Of a stretch of 43,528 bases of DNA, positions 17,762 to 25,369 are shown piece after piece. The position numbers and the translations under genes were made by a program. The stretch covers positions 1 to 43,528 of the forward strand of contig CAMKOM010000026.1 of the NCBI GenBank assembly GCA_946414435.1, written 5' to 3'. How positions within the stretch are numbered: position 1 is the first letter of the stretch; the number at the start of each line of letters is the position of its first letter. The DNA comes from an uncultured Bacteroidota bacterium (GTDB taxonomy: Bacteria > Bacteroidota > Bacteroidia > Bacteroidales > SZUA-534). The notes beneath the pieces were generated by a model, which had not been told where the DNA came from, searched no databases, and saw only the letters and a program-made list of their open reading frames with translations.

Positions 17762-18550
17762 TCAAAAATCAGGATGTTCTCTCAAGAATCTTCGGAACGG
17801 ATCGATTGCTCGTTCATAAATCTTCAAATCGGATTTACCTAGACGAGTAGGATGATATGAGTTGACAACAACAACATTATGTGACGGATAATACCACAGG
17901 CGACAAGGTCTCATTCCTTTTACAATTTCCCCGTCTATTTCATATTCATAATCAATTTTCTCCGATTCTGCTTTAGAGAAATAACGCTTAGTAACAAACT
18001 TAAACACATTATCATCCGCATCACAACATACAATAATGTTCGGTCGAAGTATATCAATTTCTTTTTTCAGAAATAATTCATCTCTATTCAAAGCATACTT
18101 TATTTCAAAGGAAGAAACGGTTGGTTTGCCGGCAAGTTTCTTGGATTCAACTAATGCAAATGGCATTGTATTGAATGTTGCTTTGACTTCGTTCATTTTT
18201 ACATCTGAAAAGCCTGGAATATTCCCATTTGCCGACATAAAACCATACAACATTTTAGCTATGTTCGGCAAAAAGCCTGTCTTTCCTACTTTACCGCCTG
18301 ACAAATTCCGATTGTTTTCCCCGTTTTTCTCATCAACAAGCCATAAACGTGTATCGTGTCCATATCCATCGGGGTTGTCCTTCACAACAAACATCACCCG
18401 ACGTTTTGCCACTTCCCACAGTTCATCAACATACGATTCTGGTTGGCCGTATTTCAACATCAAGCCATCTTTGCAGAACCGCGATTTGGACTCTTCGTCC
18501 AATCCGTCTTGCCAGCATTCAAACAATCTATCCAACAATCTGTTATACAC
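17762..18550 (-). CDS. Uncharacterised protein with a uracil-DNA-glycosylase-like fold pattern
   Basis: A 262-aa soluble protein I cannot assign to a named family. The order of motifs is that of the UDG superfamily: a strand and loop FVVKDNPDGYG (54-64) where UDGs carry the GQDPY or GxxPG motif; N127 followed by a P-rich stretch; a hydrophobic strand LRPNIIVCCD (168-177), close to the LRPxVIVALG of family IV enzymes; and NSYHPT (230-235) followed by a helix, where UDGs carry the HPS/HPT motif. Whether it binds or repairs DNA is open. It starts with GTG four bases after the stop of the membrane/coiled-coil gene, so the two are co-translated. A strong terminator follows. It may be an effector of the upstream membrane protein. 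Confidence 0.55.
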   Translation of the reverse strand: MYNRLLDRLFECWQDGLDEESKSRFCKDGLMLKYGQPESYVDELWEVAKRRVMFVVKDNPDGYGHDTRLWLVDEKNGENNRNLSGGKVGKTGFLPNIAKMLYGFMSANGNIPGFSDVKMNEVKATFNTMPFALVESKKLAGKPTVSSFEIKYALNRDELFLKKEIDILRPNIIVCCDADDNVFKFVTKRYFSKAESEKIDYEYEIDGEIVKGMRPCRLWYYPSHNVVVVNSYHPTRLGKSDLKIYERAIDPFRRFLREHPDF

Positions 18551-18554
18551 TGGA

Positions 18555-19661
18555 TTACATTTTATTATATTCTGTTATGAATTTCTGTGCAAAAGCGTCT
18601 ATCTCATCAGCGATACGATTTATAAACTGGCCGGCTTTTTTCTGGTTCTTTAGTTCCTCGAACCCTGCTGAATTCATATTCCAGAAATCAAGATTGTAAT
18701 TCGGCGAGTTCCTGAATCCGTACCACCACGCTGATTCCTTGAAGCCACCAATGCTGTTAAGCGCCTCCGATATTTTCCCGTTCGCTTCCCATTCACTTCC
18801 TCGTACTACACCATAATAATATGAGTTTTCAACCTGAACTTCAAATGTTGCAGGGCTGCCTTCCTTCGTGAACTTGAATCCGAAATAGCGGTGCCTTCCA
18901 CGGGCGCGGGCGTAATACTGGTTTATGTCGCTTGTGAAATCGTACGCTGGATTTTTAATGGCATATCCGCGCACCGACAATTGTTTGCGCAATTCGTCCC
19001 AAAAGAATTTCTGCATCTCAAAACGGTTGAAATCAGCGCGTTCCACATACAGGTCGCATTCCTGCAAAACCGATTTTATCTGGTCTTCGTCTATCGGGTG
19101 ACTTTCTTTTCCATACAAATCCTTACGCAGGACGGCAATAACCGAAAACAGGCTGTTCGACAGACGTGAATAAAACATCGGCGCCTCCTGCTGTCGGGTC
19201 TGCTCGCTGCTCGAACCGAAATCGTTCAAAGCCTGAATCATTTTCACCAATTCGTCGAGCACCTTCTTTATGGTTTCTTCGGACGTGTGCAACTGAAGAA
19301 AGCCCAATTGGAAAATCAGGTCCTTCAGCTCGTCTATGTTTGAATCGACATTTCCGCTGGAATCCTTACTCCCGATTGTGATTTGCCCGTCTTGAACGAT
19401 TTTGTGCAGTTCCTCCAGAAATCTGTGATAAACTTCCTGTTTCTGATTGAAAATGGCCATATTACGTTCCTTCAGCTCCTCCGTTCCCGACTGGCCTTTC
19501 AGCAACAGCATTGTAATTATGGCGGCGACAATTGCTCCCGCAATGGCGGCAAAAAGCTGCGCCGCGATTTCCTGTCCCAACCACGCTCCGCAAAGCCAGG
19601 CCAACAGCACGAAACCGACCAACAGAAGCGTACCCAACAAGTATAGTTTTTTGTCTTGCAT
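18555..19661 (-). CDS. Uncharacterised two-helix membrane protein with coiled coil and C-terminal globular domain
   Basis: A 368-aa protein not recognised as a named family. Two membrane helices (about 8-28 and 33-55) form an N-terminal hairpin. A charged, probably coiled-coil stretch follows (about 60-200), then a globular domain (about 205-368) rich in aromatic residues, for example FWDELRKQL, RHRYFGFKF and SAWWYGFRNSPNYN. The arrangement of FWxxL, a later basic strand and an acidic EVQVEN strand recalls nuclease-like domains such as DUF4268, but this is a weak impression. Topology suggests that the globular domain is cytoplasmic. The gene for the UDG-like protein follows after 4 bp. Upstream lies a 45-aa gene with its own terminator, so transcription arrives by read-through or from an unseen promoter. 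Confidence 0.6.
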   Translation of the reverse strand: MQDKKLYLLGTLLLVGFVLLAWLCGAWLGQEIAAQLFAAIAGAIVAAIITMLLLKGQSGTEELKERNMAIFNQKQEVYHRFLEELHKIVQDGQITIGSKDSSGNVDSNIDELKDLIFQLGFLQLHTSEETIKKVLDELVKMIQALNDFGSSSEQTRQQEAPMFYSRLSNSLFSVIAVLRKDLYGKESHPIDEDQIKSVLQECDLYVERADFNRFEMQKFFWDELRKQLSVRGYAIKNPAYDFTSDINQYYARARGRHRYFGFKFTKEGSPATFEVQVENSYYYGVVRGSEWEANGKISEALNSIGGFKESAWWYGFRNSPNYNLDFWNMNSAGFEELKNQKKAGQFINRIADEIDAFAQKFITEYNKM

Positions 19662-19674
19662 ATTCCTACAATTT

Positions 19675-19700
19675 AAAAAGGCTGACCCGAAGCCAGCCTT
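19675..19700 (-). terminator. Terminator after the 45-aa gene
   Basis: On the - strand AAGGCTG (19700-19694) pairs with CAGCCTT (19684-19678) around a 9-base loop, followed by five T. It lies 8 bases past the stop of the small gene and 16 bases ahead of the membrane protein start. It could act as an attenuator between them. Confidence 0.65.
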
Positions 19701-19708
19701 GATTCAAC

Positions 19709-19846
19709 TTACTTTTTCGGCACAAATGCGTATGTATTACCACTAATTTGTTTTGCTTCGCCACCTAAAAGTCGGGCCGCATTCTGTAAATCTCCCCAAG
19801 AGTTGTAAGTCTGAACGTTTCCGTTCGAAAAATTCAACTGATACAT
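19709..19846 (-). CDS. Small uncharacterised protein, 45 aa
   Basis: The frame encodes a 45-residue polypeptide (MYQLNFSNGNV...YAFVPKK) with no membrane segment or signal peptide. It alternates polar and hydrophobic residues, which suggests a small beta-alpha-beta fold. The gene is supported by its surroundings: a perfect -7 element (TAGATTTG) 30 bases before the ATG and a hairpin terminator 8 bases after the stop. No family was recognised. It lies between a small HTH protein and the membrane/UDG-like pair, all on the same strand. It could be a regulator, an antitoxin-like protein or a conserved small domain protein. Confidence 0.6.
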   Translation of the reverse strand: MYQLNFSNGNVQTYNSWGDLQNAARLLGGEAKQISGNTYAFVPKK

Positions 19847-19876
19847 AGTGTTTTATTTTAAAGATTATTAACAGAA

Positions 19877-19884
19877 CAAATCTA
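19877..19884 (-). promoter_or_regulatory. -7 element of the 45-aa gene
   Basis: The - strand reads TAGATTTG, a perfect TAnnTTTG. Transcription would begin near 19870, leaving a leader of about 24 bases. No good -33 match was found. Confidence 0.5.
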
Positions 19885-19984
19885 CCCGTAATCAATTGCG
19901 GTTAATTGTTTCATCTATCTACTTTTGGTTGACACTTCTGTCACAAATAGGTTGTCGTTGGAATAATGGAAGCTTCTGTTGCAA

Positions 19985-20200
19985 CTATTCGGCAACATCA
20001 ACAGAATTCTGCAACAAAGCAATATAGTTGATACCCAATGCTTTCTGTGCGGCATACAATGTGGCCAAATGAGGTATGGGCGTGTTGAAAATCTTATAGC
20101 AGTTTTGGCGACTGCAACATAGTTGGCGGCTGAACCACGTAACACTGCGGCCCTGTGCCTTCAAATCGGCTTGAATCTGGTGTCCAATATGTATATCCAT
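19985..20200 (-). CDS. Small helix-turn-helix (XRE/Cro-like) regulator
   Basis: A 71-aa protein that is almost entirely one HTH domain. The stretch QGRSVTWFSRQLCCSRQNCYKIF (split: GRSVTWFSRQL, CSRQNCYKIF) is typical of short Bacteroidetes regulators whose first helices read GRSVTWFARQL and NVYKIF. After KIF the usual SIDTxLL is replaced by TPIPHLATLY, an altered but still helical continuation. It is probably a DNA-binding repressor. An inverted repeat, GTAAACT-N11-AGTTTAC, sits 10 bases upstream of its ATG and could be its own operator. Downstream on the same strand are the 45-aa gene and the membrane/UDG-like pair, which it may control. Confidence 0.7.
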   Translation of the reverse strand: MDIHIGHQIQADLKAQGRSVTWFSRQLCCSRQNCYKIFNTPIPHLATLYAAQKALGINYIALLQNSVDVAE

Positions 20201-20473
20201 AAAAAAGGCGTAAACTATCCGTTAAAAAGTTTACCCTGCCCACTGGTACCGCCAAGTAACCCCGATAGTAGATAAACGCGAATAGTCCACGCCATAAAAG
20301 CGTAGACCAATTCCTCATTTATTCTCACTATCTGAAATTGGCGGTTTCGTGAACAGAGAATTAATGGAAACTGTACATTAATTATATGTATTCAAATCTT
20401 TCTTTTTCTCTATAACAACTAATTAATTGATAAATATTTACTAATCAAAATATTAATTCCTAAATCCTAACTC
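20201..20473. other. Gene-free, A+T-rich spacer
   Basis: Apart from the inverted repeat near the HTH gene, no coding frame or RNA gene is evident. The part from about 20340 to 20473 is very A+T-rich, ending in a run of CCTAAATCCTAACTCC-like text typical of Bacteroidetes spacers. Confidence 0.5.
20210..20234. promoter_or_regulatory. Operator-like inverted repeat upstream of the HTH gene
   Basis: GTAAACT at 20210-20216 and AGTTTAC at 20228-20234 form a perfect 7-bp inverted repeat with half-site centres 18 bp apart, just under two helix turns. It lies 10 bases before the start codon of the HTH gene. Binding there by the HTH dimer would block its transcription. The role is inferred. Confidence 0.4.
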
Positions 20474-21436
20474 CTACATTGATTCCAGCATCATCTTCAG
20501 CACCGTTTGCGCCGAGACCACGCGGTTGGCGGCCTCGGGAATCACAATTGAGTCGGGGCTTTCAATCACGTCATCGGTGACAATCATATTGCGGCGAACG
20601 GGCAGACAGTGCATAAATTTGGCCTGGTTGGTCCAGCTCATGTGCTCGGTATCAACGGTCCAACTCATATCCTTGCTCAGAATCTGGCCGTACTTGTCGG
20701 GGCAGGTAACGCCAGGGCACGACCAGTTTTTGGCGTAGATGAAGTCGGCGCCCTCGAAAGCCTTCTTTTGGTCATACTCAACACGCGCGCCACGCACGAA
20801 TTTCGGGTCCAACTCGTAGCCCTCGGGGTGAGTGATGACAAAATCGACATCGGCCTCGTTCATAAAATCGGCAAACGAGTTTGGCACGGCCTGCGGCAGC
20901 GAGCGCGGATGCGGAGCCCAAGTGAGCACCACCTTCGGGCGTTTCACCTTTTTATACTCCTCAATGGTGATTAGGTCGGCAAAGGCCTGCAGCGGATGGC
21001 AGGTTGCGGCCTCCATCGAGAAAACAGGCTTGCCCGAATATTTAATAAACTGATTCAGAATCTTTTCGGTGTAGTCGTCCTCGCGGTTCTCGAAACGGGC
21101 AAACGAGCGCACGCCCAGAATGTCGCAATACTGCGCCATCACAGGAATGGCCTCGAGCAAGTGCTCGCTCTTGTCGCCGTCCATCACCACGCCACGCTCC
21201 GTCTCAAGTTTCCACGCGCCCTGGTTCACATCGAGCACAATAACGTCCATACCCAGGTTGCGGGCGGCTTTCTGCGTACTCAAGCGTGTGCGCAGACTGT
21301 TGTTGAAGAAAATGAGCAGGCAGGTTTTGTGCTTGCCAAGATGCTCCCATCCAAAGGGATTTTTCTTTACTTCGGCGGCCATTTTCAAGGCCTCGTCAAG
21401 TTTCGGAAGGTCGAAAACTGATTGATATGTTCTCAT
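20474..21436 (-). CDS. argF': N-succinylornithine carbamoyltransferase (ArgF')
   Basis: A 320-aa transcarbamylase of arginine synthesis that transfers the carbamoyl group to an acylated ornithine. The carbamoyl-phosphate motif is seen as NNSLRTRLST (about 45-54), with KLETERG near 76-82, the proximal MHCLPVRRN motif and the C-terminal AANRVVSAQ. The overall sequence is very close to what I remember of the Bacteroides fragilis succinylornithine enzyme. Residue 90, which is Pro in that enzyme and Glu at the matching site of the Xanthomonas acetylornithine enzyme, is Ser here (GDKSEH). Ser is small and should still leave room for a succinyl group. The start at 21436 (MRTYQ) is chosen over 21475 because homologues begin here. 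Confidence 0.92.
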   Translation of the reverse strand: MRTYQSVFDLPKLDEALKMAAEVKKNPFGWEHLGKHKTCLLIFFNNSLRTRLSTQKAARNLGMDVIVLDVNQGAWKLETERGVVMDGDKSEHLLEAIPVMAQYCDILGVRSFARFENREDDYTEKILNQFIKYSGKPVFSMEAATCHPLQAFADLITIEEYKKVKRPKVVLTWAPHPRSLPQAVPNSFADFMNEADVDFVITHPEGYELDPKFVRGARVEYDQKKAFEGADFIYAKNWSCPGVTCPDKYGQILSKDMSWTVDTEHMSWTNQAKFMHCLPVRRNMIVTDDVIESPDSIVIPEAANRVVSAQTVLKMMLESM

Positions 21437-21471
21437 TATTTTTGATTTTTGAATTTCGATTTTATGTTTGA

Positions 21472-21541
21472 ACACAGATGACGCAGATTTAACTGATTTA
21501 TACTGATTTTATTTGTATCTAACCGATTTTATCAGATTAAA
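21472..21541. repeat. Imperfect short tandem repeats in the spacer upstream of argF'
   Basis: Imperfect copies of a 9-11-base unit such as CTGATTTTA, CAGATTTAA and CGATTTTAT follow one another between the membrane-protein gene and argF'. Similar GATGACGCAGATTTAACTG text is common in Bacteroidetes spacers. The role is unknown. Confidence 0.5.
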
Positions 21542-21611
21542 CCCGAAGTCTGCACCCATTGTTAATTATTAATTGTTATTTTTCAATCACTTATGCCTAT
21601 ACCTATATAAA

Positions 21612-22082
21612 TTACGCCTTGCCCTTATCGTTCCGCTTCAGCAGATTCCGCACGGCCATGCCCGAAATGACTGTTATGATTATGGCGCCAGCAATGAAGA
21701 AAATACCGATGAAAAACATTAGCCAGTAGGAACCCGAGAGTGTTGGATTGCCGCCGCCAATGCTATAGAACGAGCCGCTTAACGCGACGTAGCAAAATAG
21801 CGTGAAAACCGTGAAAATGGCTGCAGGCATATATGTTAGCGCTTTTTTGCCGCTTTGCCAGTACATCCAAAGCGAAACGCCCAAAAGCACCACAAAAAAC
21901 ACAATATTGGTGGTGGCGATTGGTTTTTGAATGGCGCTCAGCACATTGAACGCGGGCTCACCCGACAGGCTGCCCACTGTTGCGTTGGCCTGTGAGCACA
22001 TTATCAGCATAACTGCCACATACACAGCCGAAAGCCCGACAAATGCCCAGCCTACTATCTTTTTGATTTCTTTTGCTTCCAT
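21612..22082 (-). CDS. Four-helix membrane protein of unknown function
   Basis: A 156-aa integral membrane protein with four predicted helices (about 9-28, 58-76, 86-107 and 121-146) and a basic C-terminus (RNLLKRNDKGKA). No family was recognised. The ATG at 22082 is preferred to a GTG two codons upstream. It starts 13 bases after the stop of the HD phosphohydrolase gene, so it is probably in the same operon as that gene and the GAF-SpoIIE phosphatase. Confidence 0.6.
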   Translation of the reverse strand: MEAKEIKKIVGWAFVGLSAVYVAVMLIMCSQANATVGSLSGEPAFNVLSAIQKPIATTNIVFFVVLLGVSLWMYWQSGKKALTYMPAAIFTVFTLFCYVALSGSFYSIGGGNPTLSGSYWLMFFIGIFFIAGAIIITVISGMAVRNLLKRNDKGKA

Positions 22083-22095
22083 AATCACTTGTTTC

Positions 22096-23352
22096 TTAAT
22101 CGTTTATATCTTTTGGCCACGATATGTAGTATTTGCTTACCGTGGTTGACAATGCGCGAATGTTGAGCATATCGGCAACATTCACAATCTCGGTCACTGA
22201 GCCGTCCTTTTCCTTTATTAGAATTTGATCGTGGCGTTGGCTGTAGGCCTTGTTGGCAATGACGCCGGAACTGACAAAATAGCTTGCCTCCTCGGCTGTT
22301 AGACCGTGTTTTTTCATCACGCCCTCTTGCAGCAGGCGCACCATTCCATCGTCGGCGGGTTGGTCCTGCACAATGGTTTTAGGCAGTTGGCGGTTTATCA
22401 GGTTGCGGCAAAGGGTGCTCAACACGCGGTCGGGGTGTGATGCCCACATTTTCACCGAAACCATAAGGTCGCCGTCGTCGAGCATTGCAAAATTCTCGAG
22501 CGTGGTCATCCCATTCTCACGCACTTTGTCCGACTTAAATTGCTCTAATTCAACTCGATTGTGTAAGAAATAAGCGAACGCGGGTGATGCTGGCAAATCT
22601 TCTCCTTTGTCGGTCAGATATTTGGCGCGGCGCAAAATGTTGATGAGCAACTGCTCGGCTGAATGCACGGTTTTGTGCAAATAGACCTGCCAGTACATCA
22701 AACGGCGGGCAATCAGGAATTTCTCTATCGAGTATATGCCTTTCTTCTCCACAACTAACTTATCATCAACCACTTCGAGCATTTTAATAATGCGGTCGGT
22801 GCTTACAATTCCCTCACTCACACCAGTAAAGAAACTGTCGCGACGCAGATAGTCGAGTCGGTCCACATCGAGCTGACCGGAAACCAGTTGCGAAAGATAT
22901 TTCTTTGGATAATTGCCTGTGAATATGCTGATTGCGGTATCGAGTTTGCCGTCGAACTGCTTGTTCAACTCGTTCATAAACACCAACGAGATGTCCTCGT
23001 GGCTGACATCGGCAATATGGTGCTCAAGTGCGTGCGAAAACGGGCAGTGCCCAATGTCGTGCAGCAAAATGGCCACCATTGCGCTCTCGCGCTCGTGGTC
23101 GGTGATGCCTGCGCCCTTCAGGTTGAGCGTGTCGATGGCGAGCCTCATCAGCGATGTGGCGCCAATGGTGTGCAAAAAGCGCGTATGCTGCGCTCCGGGA
23201 TACACCATATCGCTCATTCCCAGCTGTTTAATGCGGCGCAAACGCTGCACCCACGGATGTTCAATCAGCGACAAAATCAGCGGCGACGAGAAATCGATAA
23301 GCCCCAGAACCGGGTCGTTGACAATCTTTGTTTTTGAAATTTTATTATTCAT
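22096..23352 (-). CDS. HD domain phosphohydrolase, SAMHD1/dGTPase-like
   Basis: A 418-aa soluble protein of the HD superfamily, closest to the group around SAMHD1 and YdhJ-like proteins. Metal-binding residues are visible as H56 (QHTRFLHTIG), H98-D99 (LLHDIGHCPFSH) and the later Asp of DVDRLDYLRRD (about 162-172). Family members hydrolyse dNTPs to nucleosides and triphosphate or act on other phosphate esters; the substrate here is not known. The ATG at 23352 is preferred over a TTG two codons earlier. It lies 33 bases after a GAF-SpoIIE phosphatase gene and 13 bases before a membrane protein gene, on one strand. Confidence 0.85.
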   Translation of the reverse strand: MNNKISKTKIVNDPVLGLIDFSSPLILSLIEHPWVQRLRRIKQLGMSDMVYPGAQHTRFLHTIGATSLMRLAIDTLNLKGAGITDHERESAMVAILLHDIGHCPFSHALEHHIADVSHEDISLVFMNELNKQFDGKLDTAISIFTGNYPKKYLSQLVSGQLDVDRLDYLRRDSFFTGVSEGIVSTDRIIKMLEVVDDKLVVEKKGIYSIEKFLIARRLMYWQVYLHKTVHSAEQLLINILRRAKYLTDKGEDLPASPAFAYFLHNRVELEQFKSDKVRENGMTTLENFAMLDDGDLMVSVKMWASHPDRVLSTLCRNLINRQLPKTIVQDQPADDGMVRLLQEGVMKKHGLTAEEASYFVSSGVIANKAYSQRHDQILIKEKDGSVTEIVNVADMLNIRALSTTVSKYYISWPKDIND

Positions 23353-23385
23353 TTTCAATTTATTGCGTTGTCGTATGCACAGCGG

Positions 23386-24618
23386 CTATTTAAATTCGAC
23401 TCCCAAAATTGTGATGTCGTCGAAAAAGTCGGCATCGGGGCCTTTGTGCTCGTAAAGGGCGTCGATAATGCTGTCGATGTCAGCCGAAATAGGGTTGCCA
23501 GTGCTGATAATACGTTCAATCGGCTCTGTGCCAAATGCTTGATGTTCAGGATTTTCAATCTCGACAGCACCATCGGTGAAGCATAGAATCTTGCTGCGGT
23601 GCGGCAAAACTACCTCTCCCACATTCATTTTTGGTATTACATCTAACATTCCAATACCCATACAACCTTGTGTAAGTTGCTGTGTCTCACCCGTTTCGGC
23701 ATTAAATAGGATTGGTGGGTTATGGCCGGCATTAACATAAGTGAGTTTGCGCGTCTTGGTATCGTAGTATGCAATGAACAAAGTGATGAATTTCTCACCG
23801 TTGACATTTTCCACAACCTTATCATTCAGTTTGTTAACTACATCACGAATGGGTGTGTTGGCACCCGTCAGGGCTCGCAGATTGGCCTGAAAGTTCGACA
23901 TCAGCAACGCTGCCGAAATTCCCTTTCCCGACACATCGGCAATGCAGAAACAGAACTGATTATCAGATAGTTTAATCCAATCGTAGTAGTCGCCGCCCAC
24001 ATCGAAGTGTGGCAGATAGTAGGCAGATACGTGTAATTTGTTGTCATTCGGCAACATAGACGCGTTTGGAATGAGCATAGTTTGCATTCGCGAAGCCAAC
24101 TCCAGCTCCTTCTTCATTGCCTCCTGACGTACATTCTCGTTGAACAAGTTGCGGTTCTCAATGGCCACAACTATAATGTTTGCAAGCGTTTGGATAAACG
24201 AAAGGTGTTTGATGGTGGGGCTCATTCCGGCGCACTCCTCGTCAATGTCGCCAATGATGACATAGGCGATTGGTCTGTCGTGGTGATAGACGGGAATAAT
24301 GGTGTCGAACAGCGCCAGATTTGGGTTTAGCGTGGCCGTTAGATTGGCTATCTGCTTGTAATACTGCAGGTCATTCTCTACACGGATGCCGTCGGCCACA
24401 CGCCGCTCCACCCCCGACATCAGAATTCTTTCCCACTTTTGGTTATAACTGAACATCAGTATTTTCCCGATATTCAAATCGTCGCACAAAATACTTCTGA
24501 ACTGTTCCAGAAGTTGGTCGACGGGCGTATTCTCGTTGATTGCCAGAGTGACACGAAGCAAAGCATCGAGTTTGAAATTACTCAACTGCAATCGGTTGAC
24601 TGAAGCCTTTCCCTGCAT
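23386..24618 (-). CDS. GAF domain and SpoIIE family (PP2C-like) protein phosphatase
   Basis: A 410-aa cytoplasmic signalling protein. A GAF sensor domain (about 18-165) is joined by a helix (ELASRMQTMLIP) to a SpoIIE phosphatase domain (about 195-410). Metal-binding motifs are VGGDYYDW, IADVSGKGISAALLM, TDGAVE and the terminal FFDDITILGVEF. Such proteins dephosphorylate Ser/Thr of anti-anti-sigma-like partners after GAF senses a ligand or redox state. It follows the efp terminator, and a near-consensus TATTTTAG on the - strand (24654-24647), overlapping the terminator's end, may start its own transcript. It is likely the first gene of an operon with the HD phosphohydrolase. Confidence 0.88.
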   Translation of the reverse strand: MQGKASVNRLQLSNFKLDALLRVTLAINENTPVDQLLEQFRSILCDDLNIGKILMFSYNQKWERILMSGVERRVADGIRVENDLQYYKQIANLTATLNPNLALFDTIIPVYHHDRPIAYVIIGDIDEECAGMSPTIKHLSFIQTLANIIVVAIENRNLFNENVRQEAMKKELELASRMQTMLIPNASMLPNDNKLHVSAYYLPHFDVGGDYYDWIKLSDNQFCFCIADVSGKGISAALLMSNFQANLRALTGANTPIRDVVNKLNDKVVENVNGEKFITLFIAYYDTKTRKLTYVNAGHNPPILFNAETGETQQLTQGCMGIGMLDVIPKMNVGEVVLPHRSKILCFTDGAVEIENPEHQAFGTEPIERIISTGNPISADIDSIIDALYEHKGPDADFFDDITILGVEFK

Positions 24619-24653
24619 AGAATATATTGCTGATAAAACGATGGTGCTAAAAT

Positions 24654-24687
24654 AAAAAAAAACACCGGTTATGCCGGTGTTTTTTTA
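24654..24687. terminator. Bidirectional terminator between efp and the GAF-SpoIIE gene
   Basis: An 8-bp stem (24661-24668 with 24674-24681, AACACCGG/CCGGTGTT) closes a 5-base loop and is flanked by an A-run on the left and a T-run on the right. On the - strand it ends the efp transcript, which comes from the right. Confidence 0.85.
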
Positions 24688-24706
24688 TGTACGTTACGCA
24701 AATTTA

Positions 24707-25270
24707 TTACTTAATGCGCTCACCATAGCTGCGGTCGCGGGTATCGACTTTGATGCGCTCGCCTGCGTTGATAAAGAGAGGAACCATAACGGTGGCGCCG
24801 GTTTCAACGGTTGCCGGTTTCATTGCGTTGGTGGCGGTGTCGCCCTTAACGCCCGGCTCAGTGTAAGTTACCTCAAGCTCAACGTATGGTGGCATTTCGG
24901 CTTGCAGCGGTTTCTCAGTTTCAGCGTGGAAAGTGATGTCAACCAACTGACCTTCCTTCATCAAGTCGTTATTCTCAATCAGGTTACCTTCGATGTTAAT
25001 CTGGTCGTAAGTCTCAGTGTTCATAAACACAAAGCTGTCGCCCTCACGGTAAAGGTATTGATACTGACGGCGCTCAATGCGGACTGTCTTAATCTTGACA
25101 TCGCCGTGGAAAATGTATTCGATAGTTTTGCCGTTCTCAAGGTTCTTGAGTTTGGTGCGGACGAAAGCAGGGCCTTTGCCTGGTTTCACGTGAAGGAAAT
25201 TCACAACTGTGTAGAGTTTGCCATCGAGTTCGATGCACAAGCCGTTCCTCAAATCTGAAGTATCTGCCAT
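24707..25270 (-). CDS. efp: Translation elongation factor P
   Basis: A 187-aa EF-P, the usual length. It binds ribosomes stalled at consecutive prolines and promotes peptide bond formation. The N-terminal KOW-like domain holds the tip loop VKPGKGPAF with K32 at the position that is modified in other species, here flanked by G and G. The OB domains end with NAGERIKVDTRDRSYGERIK, a typical C-terminus. No modification enzyme gene is next to it. The gene stands alone between its own promoter (25307-25336) and a terminator. Confidence 0.96.
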   Translation of the reverse strand: MADTSDLRNGLCIELDGKLYTVVNFLHVKPGKGPAFVRTKLKNLENGKTIEYIFHGDVKIKTVRIERRQYQYLYREGDSFVFMNTETYDQINIEGNLIENNDLMKEGQLVDITFHAETEKPLQAEMPPYVELEVTYTEPGVKGDTATNAMKPATVETGATVMVPLFINAGERIKVDTRDRSYGERIK

Positions 25271-25306
25271 AAAATTAATGTATTGTTTATCTTAAAAATT
25301 AGGGTG

Positions 25307-25336
25307 CAAAAATAATTGATTTGGATAAAATTACAA
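25307..25336 (-). promoter_or_regulatory. Promoter of efp
   Basis: On the - strand TTG (25336-25334), a 19-base spacer and TATTTTTG (25314-25307) match the Bacteroidetes primary promoter consensus in both elements. Transcription would begin near 25300, about 30 bases before the ATG. Confidence 0.75.
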
Positions 25337-25369
25337 GTCGGTTTTCAGTGAAAATCAAAAGGCAGCTTA

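Noticed and set aside
20400-20473. A possible small RNA in the A+T-rich spacer
   Set aside because: No stable stem, promoter element or terminator could be seen; the text is ordinary low-complexity spacer.
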